Notes under the pieces: generated by a model
What the model was told of the DNA's origin: nothing
What the model saw: the letters and a program-made list of their open reading frames with translations, nothing else
Database searches by the model: none
From: DATARH01 sp050246595
Lineage (GTDB): Bacteria; Pseudomonadota; Alphaproteobacteria; ATCC43930; CGMCC-115725
Length of the DNA: 64,000 bases
Assembly (NCBI GenBank): GCA_050246595.1
Contig: JBFWVT010000015.1
Coordinates: 14,484 to 78,483, forward strand
Reading direction: 5' to 3'
Program-made: the position numbers and the translations under genes
Shown: one piece after another, positions 17,802-27,454 of the stretch
How the letters are laid out: each line of letters starts with the position of its first letter
Position numbering within the stretch: the stretch's first letter is position 1

Positions 17802-17826
17802 AGTTCCACAGCCTGTGGATAATTCC
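17802..17826. promoter_or_regulatory. DnaA-box consensus in an inverted repeat, upstream of dnaB
   Basis: 17814-17822 reads TGTGGATAA, the exact complement of the DnaA box TTATCCACA. With the preceding TTCCACA it forms a short inverted repeat centred on GCC. It sits 45 bases before the dnaB ATG, so it could let DnaA control dnaB transcription. One box alone does not make an origin. Confidence 0.45.
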
Positions 17827-17866
17827 ATCCGCGCCGACCGGGGGGCGCCGGTGCTATTCTGGGCGC

Positions 17867-19408
17867 ATGGAAAGCACGACAACACTGCGGCTGCTGCCGC
17901 TACCCGAACCCGATCTCGACCGCCTCCGGCACCCGCCGGCCAATACCGAGGCCGAGCAGGCGCTGCTCGGCGCGATGCTGATCAACAACGCGGCCTATCA
18001 CCGGGTCGCCGAGTTTCTGTTGCAGGAACATTTCGGCAACGCGGTGCATGGCCGCATCTACACCGCGGTCGGCAAGCTGATCGAGCGCGGCCAGATCGCC
18101 GACCCGGTCACGCTGAAAAACCTGTTCGATCAGGACGGCGCGCTGGCCGAGATCGGCGGCGCGCAATACCTTGCCCAGCTCGTCAACGCGGCCGTGACGA
18201 TCATCAACGCCGAGCATTACGGGCGCACGATCCACGACCTCTATCTGCGGCGCGAGCTGATCACGGTCGGTCAGGACATCGTGACCGAGGCGTTCCAGCA
18301 CGATCTCGACGATCCGGCGGTCGGGCAGATCGAGCGCGCCGAGGCCAGGCTGTTCGAATTGGCGTCGAGCGGGCAGGCCGAGGGAGGTCCGCGCGAGTTC
18401 CGGATTGCGCTGACCAGCGCGATCACGATGGCGCAGGCCGCGTTCAAGCGCGACGGCAGGATCGTCGGCGTTGCGACCGGGTTCACCGATCTCGACAAAA
18501 AGCTCGGCGGGCTGCACCCGTCCGACCTGATCATCCTGGCCGGACGGCCCTCGATGGGGAAGACGGCGCTGGCGACCAATATCGCGTTTCACGCCGCCAA
18601 GGCGTACCAGCCGGCGCGCGGCCCGGACGGCCGCATCGACCTGACAAAACCGGCCGAGGACGGCGCGGTCGTCGCGTTCTTTTCGCTGGAGATGTCGGCC
18701 GAACAGCTGGCGACCCGCATTCTTGCCGAGGAATCGGGCACCTCGTCGGACAAGATCCGGCGCGGCGAGATCAGGCGCGAGGATTTCGAAAAATTTGTCA
18801 TGGCCTCGCAGCGTCTCTCGGCGGTGCCGCTGTACATCGACGATACGCCGGCTTTGTCGGTCGCGGCCTTGCGCACGCGGGCGCGCCGGCTCAAACGCCA
18901 GCACGGTCTCGGGCTGATCGCGATCGACTATTTGCAGCTGATGCGGCCGAGCGCGAGCCGGAGTGGCCCGGAAAACCGGGTACAGGAAATCTCCGAGATC
19001 ACCCGCGGTCTGAAAGCCATCGCCAAGGAGCTGAACGTGCCGATCGTGGCTCTGTCGCAGCTGTCGCGCGCTGTCGAGCAGCGCGAGGACAAGCGGCCGA
19101 TGCTCGCCGATCTGCGCGAAAGCGGCTCGATCGAGCAGGATGCCGATGTCGTCATGTTCATCTTCCGCGAGGAGTATTACCTCTCGCGCGGCGAGCCGAT
19201 CCGCCGCCCGGAGGAGAGCGATGACAAGTTCAACGACCGCTACGACCGCTGGAAGGAGCGCTGCGAGGCGGCCTTCGCAACGGCGGAAGTCATCATCGCC
19301 AAGCAGCGCCACGGGCCGATCGGCACGGTCAAGCTGCATTTCGAGGCGGAAACGACAAAATTCGACAATTTCATCGGCCCCGAGCGTGTGCCCGGCGCGG
19401 TATATTGA
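17867..19408 (+). CDS. dnaB: Replicative DNA helicase DnaB
   Basis: A 513-residue hexameric 5'-3' helicase of the replication fork. The N-terminal domain starts with PANTEAEQALLGAML near residue 25. The RecA-like core has Walker A GRPSMGKT near 227-234, a Walker B region ending IDYLQLM, and the DADVVMFIFREEYY arginine-finger region. A short insertion (about 247-265) before VVAFFSLEMS is typical of alphaproteobacterial DnaB. ATG at 17867 is chosen because the upstream extension translates repeat DNA. It heads a co-directional run with alr, 33 bases apart. Confidence 0.95.
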   Translation: MESTTTLRLLPLPEPDLDRLRHPPANTEAEQALLGAMLINNAAYHRVAEFLLQEHFGNAVHGRIYTAVGKLIERGQIADPVTLKNLFDQDGALAEIGGAQYLAQLVNAAVTIINAEHYGRTIHDLYLRRELITVGQDIVTEAFQHDLDDPAVGQIERAEARLFELASSGQAEGGPREFRIALTSAITMAQAAFKRDGRIVGVATGFTDLDKKLGGLHPSDLIILAGRPSMGKTALATNIAFHAAKAYQPARGPDGRIDLTKPAEDGAVVAFFSLEMSAEQLATRILAEESGTSSDKIRRGEIRREDFEKFVMASQRLSAVPLYIDDTPALSVAALRTRARRLKRQHGLGLIAIDYLQLMRPSASRSGPENRVQEISEITRGLKAIAKELNVPIVALSQLSRAVEQREDKRPMLADLRESGSIEQDADVVMFIFREEYYLSRGEPIRRPEESDDKFNDRYDRWKERCEAAFATAEVIIAKQRHGPIGTVKLHFEAETTKFDNFIGPERVPGAVY

Positions 19409-19441
19409 GGCGGCGCGGTGTTGTGGCGGTAACCTGCGGTG

Positions 19442-20671
19442 ATGAGTTGCGATCCCGCTTTGCGGGCCGGCGCGGTTCTCGATATCGATCTTGGCGCGAT
19501 CGCCGCGAATTGGCGCTTGCTGGCCGAGCGGACCGCCCCGGCCTCCTGCGCCGCCGTCGTCAAGGCGGATGCTTACGGACTTGGCGCGGGGCCGGTCGCC
19601 CGCGCCCTGGCGGCTGCCGGTTGCCGGCTGTTTTTTGTCGCAACGCTCGACGAGGGGATCGCGCTGCGCCGGGCGCTCGGCGACGGGCCGGAGATCGCTG
19701 TCCTGAACGGCCCGTTTCCCGGCACCGAGGCCGAGTTCGCTGCGCATCGCCTGATCCCGGTGCTCAACCATCCCGGCCAGATCGCGGAATGGGCAAGGAT
19801 CGATGCCTCCCTTTCCGGCAATCGGACCGCCGGCGTCCCGCCTCTGGCGCAAGCTTCGCTTGCGCTGACGGCGTCAGGCGAAGCTCTGCTTCGCCGAGAG
19901 CCGGCACGCCGGCCGAAGGCCGGCAATCTGTCCAGAAGTCCCTGTCCCGCCATCCTGCACATCGATACCGGCATGGCGCGGCTCGGTCTGACGCAACGCG
20001 AGTTTGCCGCCTTGGTCGAGGATCGCCCGCCGATCGCCTGGCAGGCGGTGATCAGTCACCTGGCCTGCGCCGACCAGCCGGACCATCCGCTGAACGAGCG
20101 GCAGCGCGCCTGCTTCCGTGCCCTCACGACGCAATTGCCCGGCATCCCAGCGAGTCTCGCGGCATCCTCCGGCGTTTTTCTCGGCGCGGCGCACCATTTC
20201 GATTTTGTGCGCCCCGGCGCGGCGCTGTACGGCGTCAACCCGCTGCCAGGCCGCCCGAACGCGTTGCGCCCGGTCGTGCGGCTCGCCGCGAAGATTATCC
20301 AAATACGCGAAATTGACAGCGGCGAATCGGTCGGATACGGTGCGGCGCACGTAATGGAGGCTCCCGGCCGCGTCGCGACGGTCGCGGTCGGTTATGCCGA
20401 CGGGTGGCTGCGCGCACTGAGCCGGCGCGGCTGCGGGTTTATCGGCGGTAAGCGTGTTCCGTTGCTGGGCCGGGTATCGATGGATCTCTGTGCATTCGAT
20501 GTCTCGGCGGTGCCGCCGGCGCTGGCGTCTCCCGGCATGGCGATCGAGTTGCTCGGTCCCGGCTATGGGGTGGACGAGGTGGCGGCCGATGCCGGGACGA
20601 TCGGCTATGAAATCCTGACCGCGCTCGGGTCGCGCTATCACCGCGTCTACCGCGATCCGCCGGAAGGATGA
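19442..20671 (+). CDS. alr: Alanine racemase with an in-frame palindromic-repeat insertion
   Basis: A 409-residue PLP enzyme that makes D-alanine for peptidoglycan. PLP Lys41 lies in VVKADAYGLGA, the catalytic Tyr in VGYADGW, and the C-terminal beta domain carries GRVSMDL. Typical bacterial Alr has about 360-375 residues. The surplus is a stretch at about 128-162, between the helix after VLNHPGQIAEW and the strand PAILHIDTGM, encoded exactly by the 105-bp family 2 repeat (19824-19928). The insertion keeps the frame and leaves all active-site motifs intact, so the enzyme is probably functional with an extra surface loop. Its stop overlaps the next start as ATGA. Confidence 0.93.
   Translation: MSCDPALRAGAVLDIDLGAIAANWRLLAERTAPASCAAVVKADAYGLGAGPVARALAAAGCRLFFVATLDEGIALRRALGDGPEIAVLNGPFPGTEAEFAAHRLIPVLNHPGQIAEWARIDASLSGNRTAGVPPLAQASLALTASGEALLRREPARRPKAGNLSRSPCPAILHIDTGMARLGLTQREFAALVEDRPPIAWQAVISHLACADQPDHPLNERQRACFRALTTQLPGIPASLAASSGVFLGAAHHFDFVRPGAALYGVNPLPGRPNALRPVVRLAAKIIQIREIDSGESVGYGAAHVMEAPGRVATVAVGYADGWLRALSRRGCGFIGGKRVPLLGRVSMDLCAFDVSAVPPALASPGMAIELLGPGYGVDEVAADAGTIGYEILTALGSRYHRVYRDPPEG
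19824..19928. repeat. Family 2 element: 105-bp triple-hairpin repeat inside alr
   Basis: Exactly 35 codons, read in the alr frame. Three perfect hairpins lie in a row, each with a 3-nt loop: 19847-19865 (8-bp stem, loop TTC), 19877-19895 (8-bp stem, loop TCT) and 19908-19924 (7-bp stem, loop GAA). A second copy at 26558-26662 is the same length with three substitutions, all outside stems. The encoded peptide is rich in Ala, Arg and Pro (TAGVPPLAQASLALTASGEA near its start). It resembles in style the coding palindromic elements known from Rickettsia, but no sequence relation is claimed. Confidence 0.9.
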
Positions 20672-21477
20672 CCCGGTCTCCCGCACCGGCCCGATCTCTT
20701 GCATCGGCCCAGTTTCTTGCATCGATCGGGGCGGCCTTTCTGGCCTTTCTCGCGGCGACCGGCCGGATCGTCCTGTTCGCCGGCCGCGCCGTCGCCGGGC
20801 TGTTCGCGCCGCCCTTCTACCCCAGGCTGATCCTGCGCCAGATCGTCTCGATCGGCTATTTCTCACTGCCGGTGGTCGGGCTGACCGCGCTGTTCACCGG
20901 CATGGTGCTGGCGCTGCAATCCTATACCGGGTTCAGCCGGTTCAACGCCGAGAGCGCGATCGCGACCGTGGTCGTGCTGTCGGTGACGCGCGAATTGGGG
21001 CCGGTGATTGCCGGGCTGATGGTGGCGGGGCGCGTCGGGGCCGCGATGGCGGCCGAGATCGGCACGATGCGCGTGACCGAGCAGATCGACGCTCTGACGA
21101 CGCTGTCGACCGACCCGCTGCGCTATCTGGTGCTGCCGCGCCTATTGGCCGGGCTGATAACGCTGCCCTGTCTGGTTCTCGTGGCCGATATTATCGGTGT
21201 GTTCGGCGGGTATCTGGTCGCCATCTACAAGCTGGACTTCAACCCGGTGACCTATCTGACGCAGACGCAGCGCTATCTCGAAACGATCGACGTCGTTTCC
21301 GGTCTAATAAAGGCGGCGGTGTTCGGCTTTATCGTCGCGCTGATGGGGTGTTATCACGGCTATCATTCGCGCGGCGGCGCCGAGGGGGTCGGTCAGGCGA
21401 CGACGCAGGCCGTCGTCTCGGCCTCGATCCTGATCCTGCTGTTCAATTATCTGCTGACCCAGGCATTCTTCTCGTGA
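20668..21477 (+). CDS. mlaE: MlaE-type ABC transporter permease
   Basis: A 269-residue inner-membrane permease of the MlaE family, which moves phospholipids between the outer and inner membrane in Gram-negative bacteria. The family signature is seen in LTALFTGMVLALQSY near residue 70, RELGPVIAGLMVAGRVGAAM near 110-129 and AAEIGTMRVTEQIDAL. Five to six membrane helices are predicted. The ATG overlaps the alr stop by four bases (ATGA), so translation is coupled. The ATPase follows after 13 bases. The MCE substrate-binding subunit MlaD, which usually follows, is absent here. Confidence 0.9.
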   Translation: MTRSPAPARSLASAQFLASIGAAFLAFLAATGRIVLFAGRAVAGLFAPPFYPRLILRQIVSIGYFSLPVVGLTALFTGMVLALQSYTGFSRFNAESAIATVVVLSVTRELGPVIAGLMVAGRVGAAMAAEIGTMRVTEQIDALTTLSTDPLRYLVLPRLLAGLITLPCLVLVADIIGVFGGYLVAIYKLDFNPVTYLTQTQRYLETIDVVSGLIKAAVFGFIVALMGCYHGYHSRGGAEGVGQATTQAVVSASILILLFNYLLTQAFFS

Positions 21478-21490
21478 TGAGCGACGCATC

Positions 21491-22270
21491 ATGAGCGAAG
21501 GGGCGCCGAAAATCGCGATCTCGGGGCTGCGCAAATCGTTCGGGCGCAAGCTGGTGCTCGACGGTATCGAGATCGCCTGCGGCGCCGGCGAGAGCCTCGT
21601 CGTCATCGGCGGTTCCGGCACCGGCAAATCGGTGCTGATCAAGTGCATCATCGGGCTGATAACGCCCGATGCGGGATCGATCCGGATCGACGGGGTCGAA
21701 ACCGCCGGACAGCGCCGCGCCGCCCGCGACCGTCTGATGCGCAAATTCGGCCTCTTGTTTCAGGGCGGCGCATTGTTCGATTCGCTGAGCGTGTGGGAGA
21801 ATGTCGCGTTCGGGCTGATCCAGGGGCGCGGCATGGCGCGGCCGCAGGCGCGCGACATCGCGTTGCAGAAGCTTGCCGCGGTCGGTCTCGGCCCCGACAT
21901 AGCCGTATTGCGGCCGGCCGAATTGTCGGGCGGCATGCAGAAGCGGGTGGCGCTGGCGCGGGCGATCGCGGCGGAACCCGAAATCCTGTTTTTCGACGAA
22001 CCGACGACCGGGCTCGACCCGATCATGGCCGATGTGATCAACAACCTGATCCTCGACTGCGTGCGCGGTCTCGGCGCCACCGCGATCTCGATCACGCACG
22101 ACATGAGAAGCGCGCGCAAGATCGGCGACCGGATCGCGATGCTGCATGGCGGCGGCATCATCTGGCACGGCCCGGCCGCCGCGATCGAGAATTCCGGCAA
22201 CCCCTATGTCGACCAGTTCGTGCACGGCCGCGCCGAAGGACCGATCCGGATGCAGGTGCGGGCGGCATGA
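21491..22270 (+). CDS. mlaF: MlaF-type ABC transporter ATP-binding protein
   Basis: A 259-residue cytoplasmic ATPase partnering the MlaE permease. Walker A GGSGTGKS lies near residues 39-46, the Q-loop at LLFQGGALFDSL, the signature LSGGMQKRVALARAIA near 147-162, and Walker B ILFFDEPTTGLDP after it, with the switch His in SITHDM. Length fits the family. The next gene is radA after a 174-base gap filled with family 1 repeats, and no mlaD/mlaC gene follows, so the rest of the lipid-transport complex must be elsewhere. Confidence 0.9.
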   Translation: MSEGAPKIAISGLRKSFGRKLVLDGIEIACGAGESLVVIGGSGTGKSVLIKCIIGLITPDAGSIRIDGVETAGQRRAARDRLMRKFGLLFQGGALFDSLSVWENVAFGLIQGRGMARPQARDIALQKLAAVGLGPDIAVLRPAELSGGMQKRVALARAIAAEPEILFFDEPTTGLDPIMADVINNLILDCVRGLGATAISITHDMRSARKIGDRIAMLHGGGIIWHGPAAAIENSGNPYVDQFVHGRAEGPIRMQVRAA

Positions 22271-22296
22271 GCGTTTCTCCCGCCGCGCTTTCTGAC

Positions 22297-22436
22297 TCCC
22301 TCTCCCCCACCGGGGGAGAGGGTTGGGGTGAGGGGGCCAACGTCACGGTGCCCGCCACAACCCACCTCACCCTCCCACGCCTCCGGCGTGGGCCCCTCCC
22401 TCTCCCCCCTAAAGGGCGGAGAGGGGATTCTTGGCG
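22297..22436. repeat. Compound family 1 repeat between mlaF and radA
   Basis: Left arm 22297-22336 (CCCTCTCCCCCACCGGGGGA hairpin plus GAGGGTTGGGGTGAGGGG tail) faces a right arm at 22363-22436 (CTCACCCTCCC, then a separate CCACGCCTCCGGCGTGG hairpin, then a degenerate CCCTCTCCCCCC...GAGAGGGG hairpin). The inverted arrangement is the same as at 13.0 and 17.7 kb. It occupies the whole gap upstream of radA. Confidence 0.75.
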
Positions 22437-22444
22437 TTTCTGAA

Positions 22445-23988
<1,544 letters not shown>

Positions 23989-23992
<4 letters not shown>

Positions 23993-24636
23993 ACTGGCTC
24001 GATATCGGCGTCGTCGCGATTATCGTGCTATCGGCGATCTTCGCCTTTGCGCGCGGCTTTGTGCGCGAGGCGTTCTCGGTCATCGCCTGGGTCGGGGCCG
24101 CGGCGGTCACGCTTTACGGGTTCGGCTGGGCGTTCGACCGCATCGATCCCTATGTGCAGAACCCGCTTCTGTCGCAGGTCATCGCCGGGTTCGGCCTGTT
24201 CATCGTCAGCCTCGTGGTGCTGACGATGGTGACCGGCATCGTGGCGCGGATGGTCAGCGCGACCGCGTTTTCGCCGATCGACCGCACGCTCGGTTTTCTG
24301 TTTGGGCTAGCGCGCGGTGTGTTTCTCGTCTGTCTGGCCTATCTGCTTGTCGCGATGGCGCTGCCGCCGGGCGACTGGCCGCCCTGGCTGCGCGACGCGA
24401 AGAGCGGGCCGTACCTCAACGAGGGCGCCGATCTGCTGAAAGGGTTTCTGCCCGAATCGCTGAAATTCAAGAGCGCCGATCTGACCCCGCCGCCGGTCGA
24501 TCCGGCGGTCGAGGCGCGACGCGCAATGCGCGCCCTGGCGACCCCCTCCGCCGGCCCGGCAACACCCGACGCGCCACCGCATTACCGCGAGCGGAACCAG
24601 CGCGACCTGGACCGGCTGATCGGCGCGCAGCGGTAG
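23989..24636 (+). CDS. cvpA: CvpA family membrane protein
   Basis: A 215-residue inner-membrane protein with four predicted helices in its first 120 residues (MNWLDIGVVAIIVLSAIFAF start; FARGFVREAFSVIAW motif) and a Pro/Ala-rich cytosolic tail. The family is linked to colicin V production and envelope stress, and its exact activity is unresolved. ATGA overlap with radA shows translational coupling. In many alphaproteobacteria purF follows; here the next gene is etfA in opposite orientation. Confidence 0.88.
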
Positions 24637-24654
24637 CGGAGCCGCGCACCGCCC

Positions 24655-25611
24655 CTATTGCTGCCGCTTCGCCAGCTCCTCGTCGAGTTCGGGCAGGATC
24701 TTGAACAAATCGCCGACCAGGCCGTAATCGGCGATCTGAAAGATCGGCGCCTCCTCGTCCTTGTTGATCGCGACGATGACCTTCGAATCCTTCATCCCGG
24801 CGAGGTGCTGGATCGCGCCCGAGATGCCGACCGCGATATACAGTTCCGGCGCGACGATCTTCCCGGTCTGCCCGACCTGGTAGTCGTTCGGCACAAACCC
24901 GGCATCGACCGCGGCGCGCGACGCGCCGACCGCCGCCCCGAGCTTGTCGGCGACCTTTTCCAGCAGCGGGAAGTTGTCGCCGGACTGCATGCCGCGCCCG
25001 CCCGAGATAATCACCCGCGCGCTGGTCAGCTCGGGCCGCTCCGATTTTGACAATTCAGCGCGCACAAACTCGCTGATCCCGGCCGCGCCCGGTCCCTCGA
25101 TCGTCTCGACCGGGGCCGAGCCGCCCTCCGCCTCGGAAGGCGCGAAGGCGGTGCCGCGCACCGTGATGATTTTTATCGGGTCCTTCGACTGCACCGTCGC
25201 CAGCGCGTTGCCGGCATAGATCGGTCGCACAAACGTGTCCGCGGTTTCGACCGCGCTGATATCGGAGATCTGCATCACGTCGAGCAGCGCCGCGACCCGA
25301 GGCATGATGTTTTTCCCCGATGTCGTCGCCGGCGCCAGAACATGCGTATAGTCCGGGGCGAGCCGCACGATCAGCGGTGCGATGTTCTCGGCCAGCCCGT
25401 GACCGTAGGCCGCATCGTCGGCGAGCAGCACTTTTCCGACCCCGGCGACCTGCGAAGCGGTCTCGGCAACGGCCCGGCACCCGGAACCGGCGACCAGCAG
25501 GTGTACGTCGCTGCCGGCTTTGTCGGCGACCTCGCGGGCGGCGGCGACCGCGTTCAACGTCGCGGCTTTCAGCGCGTTGTTGTCGTGTTCGGCGATGACG
25601 AGGACGGACAT
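24655..25611 (-). CDS. etfA: Electron transfer flavoprotein alpha subunit
   Basis: A 318-residue FAD-binding subunit of ETF, which takes electrons from acyl-CoA dehydrogenases and passes them to ETF:quinone oxidoreductase. The N-terminal adenine-nucleotide hydrolase-like domain starts MSVLVIAEHDNNALK. The FAD domain has SGGRGM near residue 203, VGASRAAVDAGF, GQTGKIVAPELYIAVGISGA and INKDEEAPIFQIADYGLVGD. Its ATG overlaps the etfB stop by one base (TGATG), giving a two-gene etfB-etfA operon. The acyl-CoA dehydrogenase-like gene at 41 kb is a possible client but is not linked. Confidence 0.95.
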   Translation of the reverse strand: MSVLVIAEHDNNALKAATLNAVAAAREVADKAGSDVHLLVAGSGCRAVAETASQVAGVGKVLLADDAAYGHGLAENIAPLIVRLAPDYTHVLAPATTSGKNIMPRVAALLDVMQISDISAVETADTFVRPIYAGNALATVQSKDPIKIITVRGTAFAPSEAEGGSAPVETIEGPGAAGISEFVRAELSKSERPELTSARVIISGGRGMQSGDNFPLLEKVADKLGAAVGASRAAVDAGFVPNDYQVGQTGKIVAPELYIAVGISGAIQHLAGMKDSKVIVAINKDEEAPIFQIADYGLVGDLFKILPELDEELAKRQQ

Positions 25612-26360
25612 CAGATCACCCGCGCTTCATTCTTCAGCTTGTCGACCAGCTCGGCGACCGAGCCGACCTTGACCCCGCCCGAGCGTTTTGTCGGCTCCAC
25701 GACCTTCAACGTCACCAGGCGCGGCGTCACATCGACCCCGAGCTCGTCGGGGGTCATCGTCGCGATCGGCTTCTTTTTCGCCTTCATGATGTTCGGCAAG
25801 GACGCATAGCGCGGCTCGTTGAGGCGCAGATCGGTCGTGACGACCGCCGGCAGCTTGAACGCGACCGTTTCGAGACCGCCATCGACCTCGCGCGTCACCT
25901 CGGCGCGCTCGCCGTCGATCGCGATGTTCGAGGCGAAGGTCGCCTGCGGCCAGCCGAGCAGCGCCGCGAGCATCTGCCCGGTCTGGTTACAATCGTCGTC
26001 GATCGCCTGCTTGCCGATGATGACGATCCCCGGTGCTTCCTTCTCGATCACCGCCTTCAGCAATTTGGCGACCGCCAGCGGCTGCAATTCGGCGTCGGTC
26101 TGGATCAGGATGCCGCGATCGGCGCCCATCGCCAGCGCGGTGCGGATTGTCTCCTGGCATTGCTGGACGCCGGCCGAGACCGCGATGACCTCGCTGACCA
26201 GCCCCTTCTCGCGCAGCCGCAGGGCTTCCTCGACGGCGATCTCGTCAAACGGGTTCATCGACATTTTGACATTGGCGAGTTCGACCCCGGTCATGTCCGC
26301 CTTGACGCGAACCTTGACGTTGTAGTCGATGACCCGCTTGACGGCGACGAGCGCTTTCAT
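25611..26360 (-). CDS. etfB: Electron transfer flavoprotein beta subunit
   Basis: A 249-residue ETF subunit that binds AMP and docks on dehydrogenases. Typical segments are MKALVAVKRVIDYNVKVRVK at the start, MNPFDEIAVEEALRLREKG near residues 37-55, the recognition loop before VIIGKQAIDDDCNQTGQM, and LPAVVTTDLRLNEPRYASLP. ATG 26360 is preceded by an AGGAGAGAG stretch; the longer upstream frame runs through repeat DNA. First gene of the etfBA pair. Confidence 0.95.
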   Translation of the reverse strand: MKALVAVKRVIDYNVKVRVKADMTGVELANVKMSMNPFDEIAVEEALRLREKGLVSEVIAVSAGVQQCQETIRTALAMGADRGILIQTDAELQPLAVAKLLKAVIEKEAPGIVIIGKQAIDDDCNQTGQMLAALLGWPQATFASNIAIDGERAEVTREVDGGLETVAFKLPAVVTTDLRLNEPRYASLPNIMKAKKKPIATMTPDELGVDVTPRLVTLKVVEPTKRSGGVKVGSVAELVDKLKNEARVI

Positions 26361-26440
26361 GGCGTGCTCTCTCCTGCGGCGATCCTGCCGCCGAATTAGG
26401 TCACGCGCCCGCGGAAAGCAAGAGCCGCCGCCGCCGCGTG

Positions 26441-26557
26441 CGGACCGCCGGCGTCCCGAAGGTTCAGCAGGCCCCGCAACCCAAGGACCGCTGGCGTCTC
26501 GCCGGCTTTGCCGCTCCCGAAAGGCGATGCCCAAACAGCCGGCATCTTCAGGTTCAG
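26441..26557. repeat. Cluster of partial family 2 repeat units
   Basis: Short motifs of the GGACCGCCGGCGTCCC type recur at about 26443, 26502 and 26558, separated by variants of CCGAAGGTTCAG and AGGTTCAG. Together with the full copy that follows, this fills the 305-base gap between etfB and the DUF2892 gene. It reads as nested or decayed insertions; nothing else is seen in the gap. Confidence 0.6.
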
Positions 26558-26662
26558 GACCGCCGGCGTCCCGCCCCTGGCGCAAGCTTCGCTTGCGCTA
26601 ACGGCGTCAGGCGAAGCTCTGCTTCGCCGAGAGCCGGCACGCCGGCCGGAGGCCGGCAATCC
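26558..26662. repeat. Family 2 element: intergenic 105-bp copy
   Basis: Same length as the alr copy with three differences: one T/C before hairpin 1, one G/A between hairpins 1 and 2, and one A/G in the loop of hairpin 3. All three stems are intact. It ends 3 bases before the stop codon of the DUF2892 gene on the minus strand. Confidence 0.9.
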
Positions 26663-26665
26663 GGT

Positions 26666-27151
26666 CTACGCCTCGACGCCTTCGTGGATGGAAACAGCCG
26701 TCACCGACCATTGCGCCGGCGCCGCATCGCCGAACGAGCGATATTCGCCCTGCAGCATCTTGAGACCGCAGCGCTCCTCGCAGATTTCGTCCGACCTGCG
26801 GAAACCGAGCCGGCGCAGCAATGTGGCGGGCGGGCACCTTCCCCGGATCGCGTGCTGCAACAGAAACCCGCCGACCATCGCCGGCACCGCGACAAACCGG
26901 TGATCGACCAGCGCCGTCAATGCGAGGCCCGCCAAGGCGATGGCGGCGGCGCCGGCCGTCATGGCACGATCGACATCCCATTCGCGATCCAGCTCGGCGA
27001 GCCGCGCCGGGATCTCCCGCGGCCGCGCGGCATGATACCGCAAACTGTCCCGAATCCCGGCGCGCCGGGACTCGGCGATCGCCGTGTCGGTGTTGCGCTC
27101 GATGCGCCAGGCGCTGTTGCGCTCGATGCGCCATGTGCCGTCGGAATCCAT
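26666..27151 (-). CDS. Small membrane protein with a YgaP-like (DUF2892) transmembrane domain
   Basis: A 161-residue protein of unknown function. Residues about 60-100 hold two membrane helices (AAAIALAGLALTALVDH and VAVPAMVGGFLLQHAI) followed by the cysteine-containing GRCPPATLLRRLGFR, the layout of the YgaP-type DUF2892 domain. The N terminus carries a duplicated WRIERN, produced by a 24-base tandem DNA repeat near 27086-27133. A C-terminal tail of about 45 residues is extra to the domain. The start is the ATG at 27151. The upstream 328-base gap holds two stem-loops on the minus strand and no gene. Confidence 0.6.
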   Translation of the reverse strand: MDSDGTWRIERNSAWRIERNTDTAIAESRRAGIRDSLRYHAARPREIPARLAELDREWDVDRAMTAGAAAIALAGLALTALVDHRFVAVPAMVGGFLLQHAIRGRCPPATLLRRLGFRRSDEICEERCGLKMLQGEYRSFGDAAPAQWSVTAVSIHEGVEA

Positions 27152-27227
27152 TCTCGACCTCCGGTCTCCCTTTTGCCGCTGAAACAATCCGCCGGACGAT
27201 TGGTTGCAGGTCCGTCCGGATGACGCC

Positions 27228-27245
27228 AAAAAAATTGCCGCAATT
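27228..27245 (-). terminator. Weak intrinsic terminator-like stem-loop
   Basis: On the minus strand AATTG-CGG-CAATT is followed by seven T. The stem is only 5 bp, so it may be a back-up to the stronger terminator at the end of trmB. Confidence 0.3.
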
Positions 27246-27454
27246 GAATGGGATGCTCGGGGGCAACGGCGATGAACCCGGAAGAATTCGCACGACCGGA
27301 CTTTTTCGCCCCGGTACGCTCGTGTCTTGCGCTTCCCTGCCGGGCGCCAAGTCTTCCCTGTTCCGCCCGCCCGGCTTCCCTGCTCGGGAGCCTGAGGAAC
27401 CCCCGCAATTGCTTGCGGATATTGGATATTTTGCGACCGGAGCGACCCCGGCCG

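Noticed and set aside
17650..17826. Possible replication origin upstream of dnaB
   Set aside because: Only one DnaA box is seen, with no A/T-rich unwinding region or clustered boxes.
19824..19928. alr as a pseudogene disrupted by a repeat
   Set aside because: The insertion is a multiple of three without stops and the PLP lysine, catalytic tyrosine and C-terminal domain all follow in frame.
26396..26659. An 87-codon minus-strand frame over the family 2 cluster
   Set aside because: It is a translation of the repeats themselves (TPAVL-type units) and has no ribosome-binding site.
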